This document shows positions 1-13,645 of a stretch of DNA of 64,000 nt, piece after piece. Origin of the DNA: Polydactylus sextarius. Taxonomy: Eukaryota; Chordata; Actinopteri; Polynemidae. The first letter of the stretch is position 1; every line of letters begins with the position of its first letter. The notes under the pieces were generated by a model. The model ran no database searches, had not been told where the DNA came from, and was given only the letters and a program-made list of their open reading frames with translations. The stretch is taken from positions 10,256,001 to 10,320,000 of the forward strand of contig CM028927.1 in assembly GCA_016801845.1 (NCBI GenBank), written 5' to 3'. A program made the position numbers and the translations under genes.

Positions 1-932
1 GTGGGGAAATCAAATGTCTAACTCACTCGATGAGGGTTTAGCTCTGTGAAGGGAGTGTAAACACATTAAACTGTCATTCTGTAAGTTACTGTACTTGATG
101 GAAAATCAGCTAATCGTATGAAATATGCACCATCAAGCAAACACAGGCAGAAAAAAAACACACACACACACAATCGCTACATAGTTTTGTTCTTTGCTCT
201 GGTAAGTTAAAACTCACTAAGAAAACCAAAAAAATCCATTTTACAAATCAGAGCATTGAGATCAGAATATCTCATCTCACTCTGTGCTTCTTCACCATGA
301 GTCTTAGACAAAGAGGAACTCTGTCCTACAGAGTGTTATCATTTTGCTTTACAGATTTATGCATGAGCACACAGTGTACTCTGCTGAAATAAACATATTG
401 TACCCTAAGATATGCATGCATGAACATGAACATCACACGGAAGTCACATATCACATTAAACTGCTTTATCTGCAAAAATATGCAGGTTAATAAAATCAAT
501 CCTGTCTGCCTGTAAGAACCAGTGATTCTTTTACTGATGGAGTGTGAAGAATCACAGTGATGGACAGTAACCTGAGGAAAAACAATTAATCAATATTTTT
601 TGGAAGAGATAACAACTCAGATAAATAAGATGCAGCATGGGGTCATAAAGTATTATAATAATTAGTCATTTTATAATACTAGAGGCGAACATGTTTTTGT
701 ACATGCAAACTGATTTCTTTTGCTACCTTTTTAATCGTTCCCTGCTGCTCTGCTTTCATTACAATAACTGAAATAAGCCTTAGCTACAGGGATTTCTGGC
801 AAAATACCTTGGATCAGCTGAATTTAATTAGAACTGTCTTAAATAACCCCTAATCTCCATAAATAAGTGCATGTTTTATGGATGCCTTATTCATAATTTA
901 TCTTCTCTCTAACTCTGAAAGGGGTGCACTGG

Positions 933-936
<4 letters not shown>

Positions 937-1009
<73 letters not shown>
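937..1009. repeat. (TG)n microsatellite
   Basis: About 36 uninterrupted TG units. It creates false open frames of Cys-Val on the plus strand and His-Thr on the minus strand. Confidence 0.98.
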
Positions 1010-1010
<1 letters not shown>

Positions 1011-3659
1011 AGGGTGGAGTGGAGGTGTGGGGGCACAAGTGCTGAGCAATCCTCATCAAGAATTAACAATGGGTTCATCTTATCGTGTTATTGACCTTAC
1101 ACAGAGCTCATTACCTCTCCTTGGACACTTTCTTGTTTCTGCCAAGTCATGCATTGAGTCAAAAATATAAGTTATAAACTGAGGTACCAATGATAGGGTG
1201 ACAGGTTTAAATCAAAGGTAAGTGTCAGTACATTTTCAGATCATAAAACATAAGAATCATAAACAAATGTTTTTTTGTTTGTTTGTTTTTTTTTACTTTA
1301 TTAATAATTCACTTCAATATTATTCTATTAGAAAACCTCCAGAAAATGATATCCTCTGCCAAACAGTCAGTAAACACAAGCAGTGATACTGGCTGAACTT
1401 TCAGCTAGAGCCTAGAATTTTTTTATTAACATGCTGCTAGCTAGTTGATGTTTACTTCAGTTCATTTTCGAAATTATTTTTATTGAGCCACTAAAAACAA
1501 CATTTCCCTAAAGTTAAAATCACACATCAATGACAGCTTCAGTAACAGCCTTTAACTGAAAGAAGCTTGGGGCAAGTTGGCTATACCATTAGCTGCTAAC
1601 GCTAGTATCATTCAACTTGCGTTTACTGCCACACAGGTAATTTTCCTCTATTTCAGGGTGAAGAAAATTGTGAATGGCTTGGAGCAAATATGTAATTGAG
1701 GGACATAGCTAGCTGGCAGGACAGCTGGGTGTCATACCAAGCTGCTAAAGTCTAAGAAAAAAAAGTACTGGGAAAATAAATCCTTTTAATACTCTTTAAT
1801 TACACTAACTTGTAAATGGATCTGGATTTCAGTTGCTTCATTCTTGACCTTTTAACATCGCATGACTCTTCTCACAAAAGACACTTGGATACAGATATTA
1901 TCTATAATTTACAGCAAAACACTGACATTACAATAGCTGTCTTCAGCATTGAAAGATTAAACTATTATTCTAGCACTATTTCTTAACACACACAAATATT
2001 GCTTACTTACTGAAGATAGTGTTTAAATGGGTAAATAGCAAAGGGGGGTCTATGTCACTATGGTAACATAGCTTTGGAAACTGTCTTGTTTGCAGAGCTA
2101 TTTTTTTTTTTTTGTCCAATTCAGCAGTGAAGTGGGGTGTAACGGTTTTGTAGTGGTGCCTCCCTGTCAAGTGCTTATTAACCTGAGCAAATGAAAAAAC
2201 CCTCACTATGTCAGAAATGTCACAAAGAGCAAAGCCTTCTGGGTCGTAGCACAGGATGACATCGTTGAACCCGTTCTAAAAGTTTCGTGTGATGGTGGAA
2301 AGAGTCTCATGAGCATGGCCTTTAAGCTATTGGTGGTTTTTGGTGGTTTTAAGCATAAATACAATATTAAATACTGTACATGTGTTGTACTGTCAGAACC
2401 AAATGAGACATTATTACTTGCACATCTGTTGTTTCTATATTTGTTCAGTCAATCACACAGTTAGTTAGGTTGTACTGTGACTGTTAATCATTGATGAGCT
2501 ATGATATGGACATACAAGTATCACTGTTGACAGTGAAATTTAGTTTTAATTTCTTTGGAAGCAGGGATATTTAAAGCTACAATTAACAGGTAGAACAACA
2601 GATTCTATTACTTTACCTTCCATGTCTACTCTGTAAAATGTCAAGATAGTTAGTTACAAAAGGTTTACACTTATGTAAGATGAGTATAAAGCAGATTCTT
2701 ACAATTGTGAAGCTAAAACCACCAAATTGGCATTTGGCATTTTTGTTAGAAGACTGACTTTATGATTACGCAGTCATAACAGTGCTTACTTAAATGTCAC
2801 CAGGTTTGGAATAAATCATTTCCAAGCCATATTTGACAAACATAATTCCTGTCTTTCTGGACAACATTCCTGTAGGATTTCTTAGTTGTACTTTAAATAC
2901 CTTGAAAGAAAATCAAAGACTAAAATTTCAAAATATCCCTGTCTAAATTACATCATCATATGTGAACACACAAGGAATAAACCCAAATATGTGCATATAT
3001 GATCAGGTTTAGTTTAACTGATAGACACTGCTTAAAGGATATGCACTGTGACGAACATGGGGAGACTGGACAGAATAATAACTGTTACAGAGAGCATTTT
3101 TGGGTGCTCTTCCTCTCTTGATCTGACCTGTGGTTGTGGTCCTCAAAAGTCCTCAACATAAGCTATTTCCCTCTTGGTGAAAGAAAAACCTGCATGTTGT
3201 TGCTGCTGCTTGAGATGAACAGGCCAAGAGAGATTTTGTTGAACCTCATTTTTTCTCCCATAACCTGACCAGGGAACATGGGCTCTTGCATTAAGTGGTT
3301 CTATCACTGTGAAAATGATAAACCAAAAATATTTATGGGTGAATAAAGGTATTGAACAGCGTAAACATTGGAAAAACAAAAACAAAAACAAAACATTTCC
3401 AGACCAACAGACACTAGCATTCAGTGAGCACACCAACGATTTCCCAACATCTCTAATTCTTTGTGATGGTTTTCCAAACCCCTATCTTCCCTATTATTTG
3501 GAGTAAGTGAGCTGTTTAATCATCATTGAAACTGAAATTAGCTATCTATCTGATATCCATCTATTCGTGTGACTGCCTTTTTCTTACGTTATATTTAATG
3601 CGTAGAAAACAACAGAACAAGTTAAATATGTGTTCAGCGTAGTCACAACACGTTTGGTG

Positions 3660-3800
3660 TGAACTCGTTCAAATGCATCTCACTCAGCTGCCTCATCAAT
3701 GGCTGCCCTGCTTGCTGATTCGACATTAATTATCCTGATAATTACACGAATGTGCTAATGAATCAATTTGACAGTCACACATGAGAGGAGTGCTCGTTTC
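3660..3800. promoter_or_regulatory. Candidate conserved non-coding element downstream of csmd2
   Basis: Non-coding block with dense homeodomain-like cores: ATTAATTATCCTGATAATTA followed by GCTAATGAATCAATTTGACA. The base composition differs from the surrounding microsatellite-rich DNA. Enhancer function is a guess without alignment. Confidence 0.25.
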
Positions 3801-6800
3801 AAGTTGACTGAGAAAATACGAGAGAGACAAAGGAAGAGAGAGACTCAGTTCTAAGTCTGTTTCCATGTTTGTGCATCTCCTTCTGATGAGCCTTGGGTAT
3901 CACTATGCCATTATACTGCAGAGTGATGACAGTTCCCTATTCATTATTGTCCTATTGTTATGAGCCAAGGATGGTGGTAATTGGAGATTCAGTGTTGACT
4001 GTTATCATGGTACTGGGATTTTCTTTTTTTTTTCCTCATTCATTATTTAAGATAATGGGAAGTTTTTTCTCATCCTTAGAAGCACAAGCACATTATCATA
4101 CTGTTTTTTTCTTCTCTGCTGTCTTTATTAATTAAAGCACTGCATTATTTGGAACAAAGACAAACTGAAGTGATTATCGTTATTGCTATTATTTACTTTA
4201 TTTTACTTTTTTACCACAAAAAAGTTTGCAGCTACAGTAGAGTAATGACTGAAAACACAGATGTGAAAAAAATATTTAAATCAGCTCTTTTCACAAAGGC
4301 TTTCTCAAATTCAAATTGGTCATAGTGTCTCTTAATATTCTTACAGGCTCATGACAACCACATGAACCCCAGATTAGAGAGTTTGGCCCGAAGAAACGGC
4401 AGCAAAGACTGAGCTCTGTGATGCTTACTCATAATTACAGTGAGTTAGCCTTCCCATGGTGCATCAGCTGCGGTAAAGTAAGCCAGCCCCCCCTGCTGAC
4501 AAATTCAACTGACAGAGCAAATATATACTTCCTCTCATCAGTCAATCCCTTCATCCTTGGTCCAATGTCTTCTGGGACAGCAGAGGGTGGATTTGCCTGA
4601 TATTAGCCCAGACCCAGGCCAGCACGCTAGGGGGATTTGCAAGGGTAAACCTCTTGCTTTGATGTCTCCTCGAATATCCCAGCTTGACACAGTAAAACAA
4701 GGGATAGCGGAAAATTGAGTGGACTGATCCAAAAGAGATGCCCCCTCTGACCTTGCTAATAACAAACTCAGAAAATAACTTGGAAAGTAACTACAAAAAG
4801 GTAAAAATAGGGAAAGAGATGTAATAATTTCATATTATTTGACCAATTAAGTATCATAAGAAAAAAATATATGGGAAATTATCCTTATCCACAAAATACG
4901 CACAGCGTTAACACTATTTCAGTCTGATAAAGATAAAGTTGCAATAACTCAATATGTAATTTCTCAAAAACAATTTAACTTTTCAGGTCATGTATTTTAA
5001 ATTGAGGTAGGGAAAAGTGCTTAGTCTCAAATGATTTTTGCAATGACTAGTGAAGGTTTGTATTCTGGTGCAGTGTAATAAGCTCATCTCATTAAAAAAA
5101 AAAAGGCAACAAAAGGAACATGGCTGCCGGACACCTGGGTAATTGGAGGAAGCTGTCATCTCGAGTAACACAGCCGAGTGTATAGCTGTCAGTGTGATGT
5201 GTCAGACTCAGCGCAGTGATAAAAGTGACAAAGTTAATTGTCGTCTCGCATCTCCTTGCTCAAAGAAACTCTCGAGACCTCTGAAAATCTTTTTTCCTCC
5301 TCCATCTTTCATCCTCAGAACTTCTCTCGTTGCTATTAAAAGGCCTGAGGGAGACACTTTGTGTGGCACTGCAGGAGAAAAGCGGTAAAACTGATGTTGA
5401 TGTTTCACTGGCTCCACACACACTGACTGGTGCAATATGCGAGAGAAAGAAAAAAAATGCACCTAAGTAGAATTAACTCGCAATCTCTTCGACTCATGGG
5501 AGTGATGTGAGAGTAACTGCAAACTGATCAGGGAACTTCAGCCAAATTCACAGAAGCAATGATGCATATAAAGAGAATCATCAGCGAACCAGAGCAACAA
5601 GCAAGTTAGAAGGCACTTTAATTCCTAACTCAGAAAACCCAAGAGTGGATCCTCACCAGAGCACTCCACTTGATCTTACAAATGACCTCTGATGATGATG
5701 AACCATTATACAGTGCATTTGAGCGGAATCAGATTCTAATCTGATGAGAGGGCAATCGTGGAGAGCGCCTTGAGTTGAGCAAGACAGCAGCGTGTATGAT
5801 TCATCTGCCTGAAAATAAAATCAATGGCATTTTTTTGATCTGCGTCATCAGATGGTGATAAAGTAGAGAGGCGTTTAAGTTAATAGTCCACGTTGACTGG
5901 GGACAGAAACACTGAAGACATGGAACGTTTTGTCAAACTCCAGTCTTAAAGACGGAAGGCCGAACAGCTGCTGCGAACAAACACCCTCGCAGGTCAGAGC
6001 AACTTGACAAAGTTTGATTAATCACTGTTGGAAACCTGGTTGAGAACAGGAGTGACTAATGACCTGTGTATGGCTGTTGATTTAATCAATCAAGAAAAGA
6101 CTCTAACCTTGCCAATACTTTGGTAAGACACAGCCACACACACAAACGCAAACGCAAACACACACACATACACACTCATACTTATTTGAATCAGCAGCAG
6201 GAGTAAGAATTAAAACATTTTGTGTGATATTGAGTGCTCTACTGGTGTGAACCACATGCTGTGGACTTTTTTCACCGTGGAGAAAATGACCCACCTGTGT
6301 CCTTGAAAGTTCTTTAATCAAAAGTAGCTGATATGCAAGCAAGACATGCCTGTGAAAAATTGACAAGAAAAACACTAATATATGGTTAAAGAAAACAGAA
6401 GAGAGGAGATAAAACAATTTACATGCTTCATCAATTAAATCTTGGATTTCATGAGAGAATATCATCCTCCTCAGCCTGGTCCTGCAAGAGAAATAAAATC
6501 AAAATGAAAATGACGAATAAGTAAATTTATGGAGGTGTCATTTATGTCTATACTGTCACAATACACAATGCATTAAATGATGAAATACAATGTAACCTAG
6601 GAGGATTTATTACTATAATGTTGAGATCAGCAGTGCTTCATTTAGCAAGTTAACTTTAGAGATTTGAGGCTCGTTCAAGTCTTGTTTCCCACTGTAAATT
6701 GAAAAGTTTCAAACACTAACACTAGATAATATTAGCTATCACGTCAGTATATAAAAGACAAAGTGATTATTTAGTTACATTTACTGTTTGACTGTGACTA

Positions 6801-7849
6801 TAAGGAGACTGATTTGTTGACATTACTCATCATCTGATTGTGTGCACAAACCAGGTGGCAGCTCAGGTCACAGGTCAGTGAATGAGGTGTACAGCAGTAT
6901 GTTACATTTCACTAAATCAAAACTTAAAGGTGACAGAGAATGGTTGATGGCTTTTAAATGGCTCTTGATCCTTGTTCTGTGATGTGACATACACACGATA
7001 ACATTTTGGTTGGATCTGTAACGCCTCAGAAGCTTCCTAAAAACCTCTCAGAAAGCTATTTTAGGGTGGGGATTTTAAACGTGGTTTTGCACCTATTTGG
7101 CATCTTTTCGGGCTTAAATGGCAACCTCACTGTGAAGTGAAAGCACTTGACACTGATTGGCTGCCTTCACTGTCACTCAAATGAATGTAACTTTGCCGGC
7201 TTCTGAACACAGACAGACCACAGACTGTCTTTTTACAGCTAATCGCCTTTGAAGGTGAGGGAATGGAACCAGAGTGGGGGGGGCAGTGAAATACATTTTA
7301 CGTCACAAACAACCGTTTTTGAAATTGACCCATTTTCTAGCAGACATTTCTAAAAGAGGAATTTCTTCGAAAAGGAGATGTTCAGAATTTCTAGCACTTA
7401 GCGCATGTGAAATGGAATGCGAGCTGACTACAGATCTACAACAAAGACCAGGTAAAAACGCCTTAAATGCAACACACAGGTGTGCTCTTACACATAGATG
7501 TTATCTAACTAAATTACTTTTTTTTTCTGTTCAGTTTTTCTGCAGTAAAAGTCCAAAAACTTTCTTTATGATTAAGTCATAGATTTAAAGTTAAAAAATG
7601 CATATCTCTGTGCACTGAAAATCTTCATATCACATCAGGTCTGGGAGAATGGTGAAGGTCAAGAAAGTTTCAGCTGCAAGAAACAAAGAAAAATGTTTAA
7701 ACAAAACCACCTAGGTGAAAATCGAAGAGTTGAAGCAAAGTGCATTACCCAAAGCAAGAAATCAGACAGATCAAATGATTTCTTTAGCTTAAAAATCTAA
7801 CAAACAAGTTCAACAGGAAAACCTTTTTGTCTGTGTATTTTTAGAAAAA

Positions 7850-8246
7850 CCCACTGTTCCATCGTCCAGCCTGCTGCTCTGAGGATGAGTCTCTCTCCCT
7901 TCTGCTCATCCTGATTCCATCCCAGTCACTGTGGTGTCTTGTCGTCCATCCGCCCCACGTTCTGTGACTCCTGCCTGGAAGGAGTAGAACAACAAACCTA
8001 ACTGGTACACTACCATCTTTAACCACAGTCAGTGTCCTGGCTGCTGAGAGAGAACTGGGCTCTTCCAGGCCACAGTTGCCTTTTTACTTTGTGCCAATCC
8101 AAGCTCGTCACCAAACTGCCACCTTGCTCTGGGCCGGAACTGTGATTCCATGGCGCCTGGCTGGCAGGATGCAACCCTGAGACCCATTCTCCATCGTGAC
8201 TGCTGTCCTCTGGCACACTGCAAAGGGTCACCTCCAGTCTCATTAA

Positions 8247-8277
<31 letters not shown>
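7850..8277 (+). mobile_element. GC-richer, A-tailed block, possible retroposed insertion
   Basis: About 390 bases clearly richer in G and C than the flanks end at a poly-A run (8244-8264, then interrupted to about 8277). That is the shape of a SINE or processed transcript inserted in plus orientation. I cannot match the body to a family and see no clear target duplication. Confidence 0.3.
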
Positions 8278-8799
8278 TGGTGTTACTAAATTTTCTGTAA
8301 CACTTTCGCAAAATTGTTCACCTGACATTATCACTTCAAACTGCCAGATCACTAGATCCAAAAACACATTACACTAACATTTATAATATTTCAAAGATTA
8401 AAATTGATTGTTAGCTTAGCAGCCATTAAAACCAAGATACATATTGCTAGTTAGCTTTAGCACAAAAAAGCATGTGAAGAGACTTATTATGAACTCTATA
8501 TTACTTCAGCAATAATCCACCTTGGTGAGTGTTTTTAACTATCTCCTGTGTTTAGCCCACAGTTGGTTCATGCATGTGCTCAGATCATATACCACTGTCG
8601 CTACTTGGTGCTATATTTCTACCTTTAAGACTGCTATTTGTACCAACTGCCACGTGGACCTTGATCACATATAAAGTACGACATCTGTACGTTCTCTGGA
8701 GGAATATTACATTTATGACAGCATTATTTCTTAGCCTGCAAGGCTAAAATAAAAATATGTAATCAATGAATCCCCTGCAGTGAAAATTAGGTTTTATAT

Positions 8800-8805
8800 T
8801 TTATT
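8800..8805 (-). terminator. Candidate distal poly(A) signal
   Basis: AATAAA on the minus strand within GGAATAAAATAT, the last of a cluster of signals. It is a plausible transcript end, about 6.3 kb past the stop codon. Confidence 0.35.
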
Positions 8806-8954
8806 CCAAAACCTTCAAAATAAGTTTCAAGTTCAAGAAAGTAGAATGAGCTTAGACACAATGCAAAGCATCATATACAGACGGATAAAATACATTTTAT
8901 ATATTGCAGACAAGCCATGGTGGGTCTTACATATGTACAGTATGTATGTAAACT

Positions 8955-8964
8955 TTTATTTACA
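8955..8964 (-). terminator. Candidate poly(A) signal overlapping a Pumilio-type element
   Basis: The minus strand reads TGTAAATAAAAG. AATAAA at 8955-8960 overlaps TGTAAATA at 8957-8964, which fits the Pumilio consensus UGUANAUA. Confidence 0.35.
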
Positions 8965-9007
8965 AACTTTTTTACATATACAAAAAGCCTTGTTTCTATT
9001 TTTCTTT

Positions 9008-9046
9008 GTATATATTTATATATATATATATATATTTATATATATA
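9008..9046. repeat. (TA)-rich tract
   Basis: Imperfect TATATTTATATATA repeat within the distal part of the presumed 3' untranslated region. Confidence 0.85.
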
Positions 9047-9186
9047 GAGATTTTTCATATACTCCCCACTAGCATTTGTACTACAATAATGAAAAAAAAA
9101 AAACATTTACATATATGTCAATCCATTTTTTCTTTTATATTACAAATGTATTTTCATAAAAATATATCTCTGTACAAAAAAAGTTC

Positions 9187-9192
9187 TTTATT
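9187..9192 (-). terminator. Candidate poly(A) signal
   Basis: AATAAA on the minus strand within GAATAAAGAAC, followed downstream by U-rich sequence. It is the first signal of the distal cluster. Confidence 0.35.
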
Positions 9193-9496
9193 CATTAACA
9201 TATTCTCTTTTCTTAGAGACACTTTCTTTCAGTTCAGTTGCTCTCTGTAGGTATGCACAGTCTGCTCAAGTCCACCTCTGTCCGTTTCCTTTACAGGCGT
9301 CCCATTTGGTGTACAGCGAGACAATGTCCCTCGTTCTTTGCCTTTTACTGCTTTGTTGGTTTATTGAGGCGTTTAAGGGCCATGTTGATCTTGCTTAGGC
9401 GCTATGGGTTGTCATGCGTTTTAGTGTCACGTAGAGGCTAGTTTGGAGAGCTACTGGACTGGCATGAAACAATAATATGAAAAATGTTCACAAAAA

Positions 9497-9520
9497 AACT
9501 AAACTAAACTAAACTAAACT
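9497..9520. repeat. (AAACT)n short tandem repeat
   Basis: Five near-perfect AAACT units following CACAAAA, inside the presumed 3' untranslated region. Confidence 0.9.
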
Positions 9521-12500
9521 TGGGACCTTGTAATAACTTTGTTGCCATGGCGAAAAACACACACAGGAATGTAAAGTCTCTGATAATAAAAAGCAGCTCT
9601 CTGTAAATACTTTTGTTATATTATACTCTAGATAAATTGGACATTCTGTTTTATTCCAAGGATGACACAAACTGGCAACATAGATTTTTTTTTCCTGTTA
9701 CTGCACAAGAACAAGAGGAGCAGTTGTGGGATTACAGATATTAAACACAGTATAGATAGATAAATTCTGATGCACTCTGTGAAATGAAATACATTCAGTA
9801 GATTTCTTCAGCAATAACTCCAGCCGTCTGATCACAAATCATCCACTTCATTTATAAAATAAAATTCTTTTGAGCTCCAAAGCTTTTCAAAACACATCTC
9901 CTTTCCTTCTCTCCCATGCATAACTTCTCTAGACACACTGAATGGGTTCAATAGTACAGGTAAATTATTTAGCACAGGCTTGAAAAACACACTTGGGAAG
10001 TGCGGCATTGACATGGGTATCAATAAGTGGTGACAATGATGTAAGATGAATGATTATACATGATTGTTGATGCAGAATCTTTCACACAGCATGACTGGTA
10101 GATTTCATGGGGTTTTAATCCATGTACAGTGCGCCCTTTGCTGAAGAGCGAGAGCCCTAGCTGCAGTAAGAAGTGGGAAGCTTTTCGGTCTCCTCCCCAG
10201 CTGTGAGAAAATTCGGTGAACTCGATGGGAACTCAAAGACCACAGCTGTGGTGTGTTTCATTATAGAAGAGATGGTGAGCAGGCGAGAACTCCGAGCTGT
10301 GTCTGGCTGATAAGGAAAATCAACCTCGGGATGAACAGAGTTTCTGTCTTAAAATATGCAAAGAGAACCAGGAAGTAGCCAACTGCTATCAAGAAAGACT
10401 GTCGTCTAACTCTTACAGCATGGCTCCATCCAGAACCCACTGATCTTCATTTTTTTTCATTACTGTGCTGTACTTTCTTTGAGAACTTTCTGGACTAACC
10501 CAGATGGGTTAAAGAGAAAGTCTTTCTATAGATGTAGTGCACATTAAGTGAAAACTTCAATTTCTGTTAAATTACCAGCACAAATTTTTGAAAGTCTTAT
10601 CATCTATTAAAACTTTTCATACTTATGGAACTAAGTCAACATCAAGAACTGATTGAAGTTTGCCTAATTGTAATCTGGTTGAATTTAGATCATTTTCTTT
10701 GGTTGGGAAAAGTCTTTAAGTTTCCAAAAACACACACACACACTCACACAAATACACAGCCGGATATGGAGGCAAGCACATGAAATCCTTCTTTCACACT
10801 AATTACAAAACTAATCTGCACAAAGAAAGGATGTTAATTAATTTAACATGATCTCAACACGCTCAGTTTTGTCATGTAAAAACCAGAGAGCTCCTTTTTT
10901 TTGTTTCGTTGTTGTGTCAGGGTCAAACAGGCTAATATCTGACAGTTCACGATAACCTCCAAATTTCAGAGAAAAAAGGAAACAATGTTTGGAATTCTTG
11001 AACACAAAGATGATCCACTCAATCTGGTTCACCATATCGTGTAACAAGGCACTATAATGAACGTAAAGTGCTTTTTGTAGATTGGAGGAGGTACAAAAAA
11101 CATGAAGAAAAAAAAAAGTAATGAGCCTGGCCCCTTAAAACCATTTGTTTTTTTTTTTCCTAAGACTGAGCCCTTGTTGGTAAAAACAATCATAGATGTG
11201 TGATCACATGCTTCTCTGTTATGTTTGTCCAAATCCTCACTCTAATTCTTGTCAAACACAATCAGTTCTATCCAGGGAGTGTGGGCATCATGTCCTGTTG
11301 CGCTAGCTAATCAGATTTGTTTGTTTAATACTCAATGCTGTTTAATAAAGTGTTGCGTTAATGTGTGTTAAACATATCCATGGGAGGAATCAATGAAGTG
11401 AAGAGACAACAAGTGGCCTTAACAGAAACTGAAAAGTAATGAAGCCGTTCACTGTGTTAAAATTTTTTGGAGCAATTTCAGAATTTAAAGACAAAAAAAA
11501 AAAAAAAAAAAACGCACAACGCATCACCTGCATTAAAACTGTAAAACTGAGAACCAGTGGCGTCAAGATAATACAAGTGCAACTGCTCCTCTTCCTGTGA
11601 AATCTCCAGGGTAATTCAATCGTTTCCTTTTCCATCAATTCATGACCAGAGCAGGCAAAGGGCAATATTCTATCTGCGCTGTCAAGATAAGAGAGAGCTT
11701 TAAAAGTAATAAAATTGCAAAAGCAATTACCGACCCACAGCGAAACTGATTGAAGGAACAATAGAGTGATTGGTTTCGAAGGCTTGGATTTCAGAGGGAA
11801 ATTATGTACTGCAGGTGATTGTGAAGGCTTCATTAAAAACCTGTTGGTATGGAGGTTGATTTTGACTGTGAAAGCCACTTCACTGCATTTTTATGTATAT
11901 AATGTAAATGCTAATGTAGCACAACAAATCCATGCAAGTCAAATTTTCCTCCTAATGTCACCACTAAACAGAACAATGCCAAAAGAACACACACAGTGAA
12001 TCGGAGGAGCGTGGATGGATGTTTTTATGACTTATGCTTTTTTTGGGAAGTCAGATGTTACATAATTGAGGATCTGTCCCGTCAGTGATAATGATGAGAT
12101 GAATTTAGCATTCAACATGGGTTCGACAATGAAGTGAGGCTAAATTAAAGAAAATTGCATGTAATGTCTCAATTTGCTGCAGTGAAATTCAAGTACTATT
12201 CACCCCATTCAGCATCCACAGGATACACAGGTATGGGGAATAGTAAGTGGTAAATTGCTGGGAGCAGCATGTTTAAAATCCAGTGGGTTGCTTTCTTTCT
12301 CATACAGACTTCAGACACACACAAACACACACATTATAAGGGTCACAAGGGCATGTTTTGAACCAGTTCTTCTCATCAGGCTTGTCAGTCAGTTTATGAC
12401 AATATTATAACTCCCATTTTTCCACAGATTTGTGTGGTTACCATAAAAAGTATTTCCTTCCATCTCATATTCATCATTTCCAGTTGAATGCATGGGAGTA

Positions 12501-13019
12501 ATGGGTACGGCAGCCACTCCCCTGCTGTCACAGCTCCAAAGAAGCCCTCTGTAACATTTTCATGATGGGCAAAGACAAAACAAGGCAACTCTATCACTAT
12601 TTCAAAGCGATAGAGTTGTCAGAAGTTAACTTGTAGGAAAAGATCCAACTACAATCCAGAGGGAAAACATCACTGACTCATCCATTCTTCAGACACAAAC
12701 GCCTTCAGTTGAACACTTCGAGGGAATTGGAACATGACCGCTGTTTGATCTTTGTTTTCCTAAGGCCAAGTTTAGGGAGCTGACACTGCAGCTTGATCTC
12801 CCAGATGTGGAACACGTACCACAGTCAAGCCAGAGAAACATGTGAAGGTGGATCTAGGATTAAAAAGAAATCCAAAGTGGAGAATCTGACATCAGACTTA
12901 CAGTCTTTTGGAAAACACAATATGCCACTTGCTGCTCTGTAACTTGGTGTTTACAGCTCTATTCTGATTATGGGAAATGAGATTGGTTGTGGTCCCAAGG
13001 TGTTGGTATATCCATGGTA

Positions 13020-13217
13020 TTATCACAGTTTCTGTCCCTACTTTGCAAGACTGTTATTTTTTTCTTCAACTAGAACCTCAGAGCGACAGTGGATGGCTGT
13101 AACCAGAAGCCTGACAACATTGTACAGCATGTACAGCAATGTACAGCATGTACAGCAATCTCATTGTACATGTAAAAAAGTATAGTGACAATAAAAGGCA
13201 TTCTATTCTATTCTATT
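13020..13217 (+). mobile_element. 3' end of an L2-type LINE, antisense within csmd2 3' UTR
   Basis: It ends TCTCATTGTACATGT, then GACAATAAAAGGC and (ATTCT)n at 13197-13217, the signature tail of teleost L2-like non-LTR elements. A doubled unit GTACAGCATGTACAGCAAT sits just before. The body is truncated 5', the usual fate of LINE copies. The left limit is approximate. Confidence 0.6.
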
Positions 13218-13613
13218 GCCTCTCGATTAACATTTTGATTTAGTTCAAGAGGCTGATTTGTCTGTCCACACTTTCGTTTCAGTCAAAAAAATTGTAAAGC
13301 GATTACGCATGAATCACTGTAATCAAACAGGAAGAGAACGAACCATTGAGCTAGAGACTGACATAGCCGTCGGGTTTTGTTCTCTTCTGTATCTGTACAT
13401 TGTTATCTGTAGTTGTTGTGAGTAGACAAGTCATTTATTGGTGTGCAGAGCATCCAGGCAGACATAAAGTGATACTCCTAAACCCAATCTTTTGCATGTT
13501 TTAAAAAATAAAAATACAATGACATTTAAGTAAAGATATTGGGGCTAAAACAGAGATATTTTGGGGCCAGACTGCAGATGCAGCCACCGCAAATGTGTGC
13601 AGACATACACTCA

Positions 13614-13645
13614 TACACATACACACACACACACGCGCGCGCCCA
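13614..13645. repeat. (CA)n/(CG)n microsatellite
   Basis: ACACATACACACACACACAC followed by GCGCGCGC, a purine-pyrimidine alternating tract that could adopt Z-DNA. Confidence 0.85.

Larger units (their letters stand above)
1..8779. other. Intergenic region downstream of csmd2
   Basis: No gene is supported on either strand; open frames are short, low-complexity or antisense noise. It contains a long (GT)n tract at 937-1009, poly-T at 2100-2113, a block with homeodomain-like sites at 3660-3800, and a GC-richer A-tailed block at 7850-8277. Confidence 0.6.

Noticed and set aside
887..1170. Open frames of His-Thr or Cys-Val repeats
   Set aside because: They are translations of the (TG)n microsatellite.
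8780..9250. 156-residue open frame on the plus strand
   Set aside because: Composition is F/I/Y/K-rich from AT-rich DNA, with no domain; it lies over the presumed csmd2 3' end on the other strand.
9300..9410. Minus-strand stretch reading KINMALKRLNKPTKQ then stop, like a protein C-terminus
   Set aside because: A stop codon lies a few codons upstream in the same frame and no acceptor opens it; more likely untranslated sequence.
11390..11878. 162-residue minus-strand open frame
   Set aside because: Contains a poly-Phe run from poly-T and no recognisable domain; falls inside the presumed 3' untranslated region.
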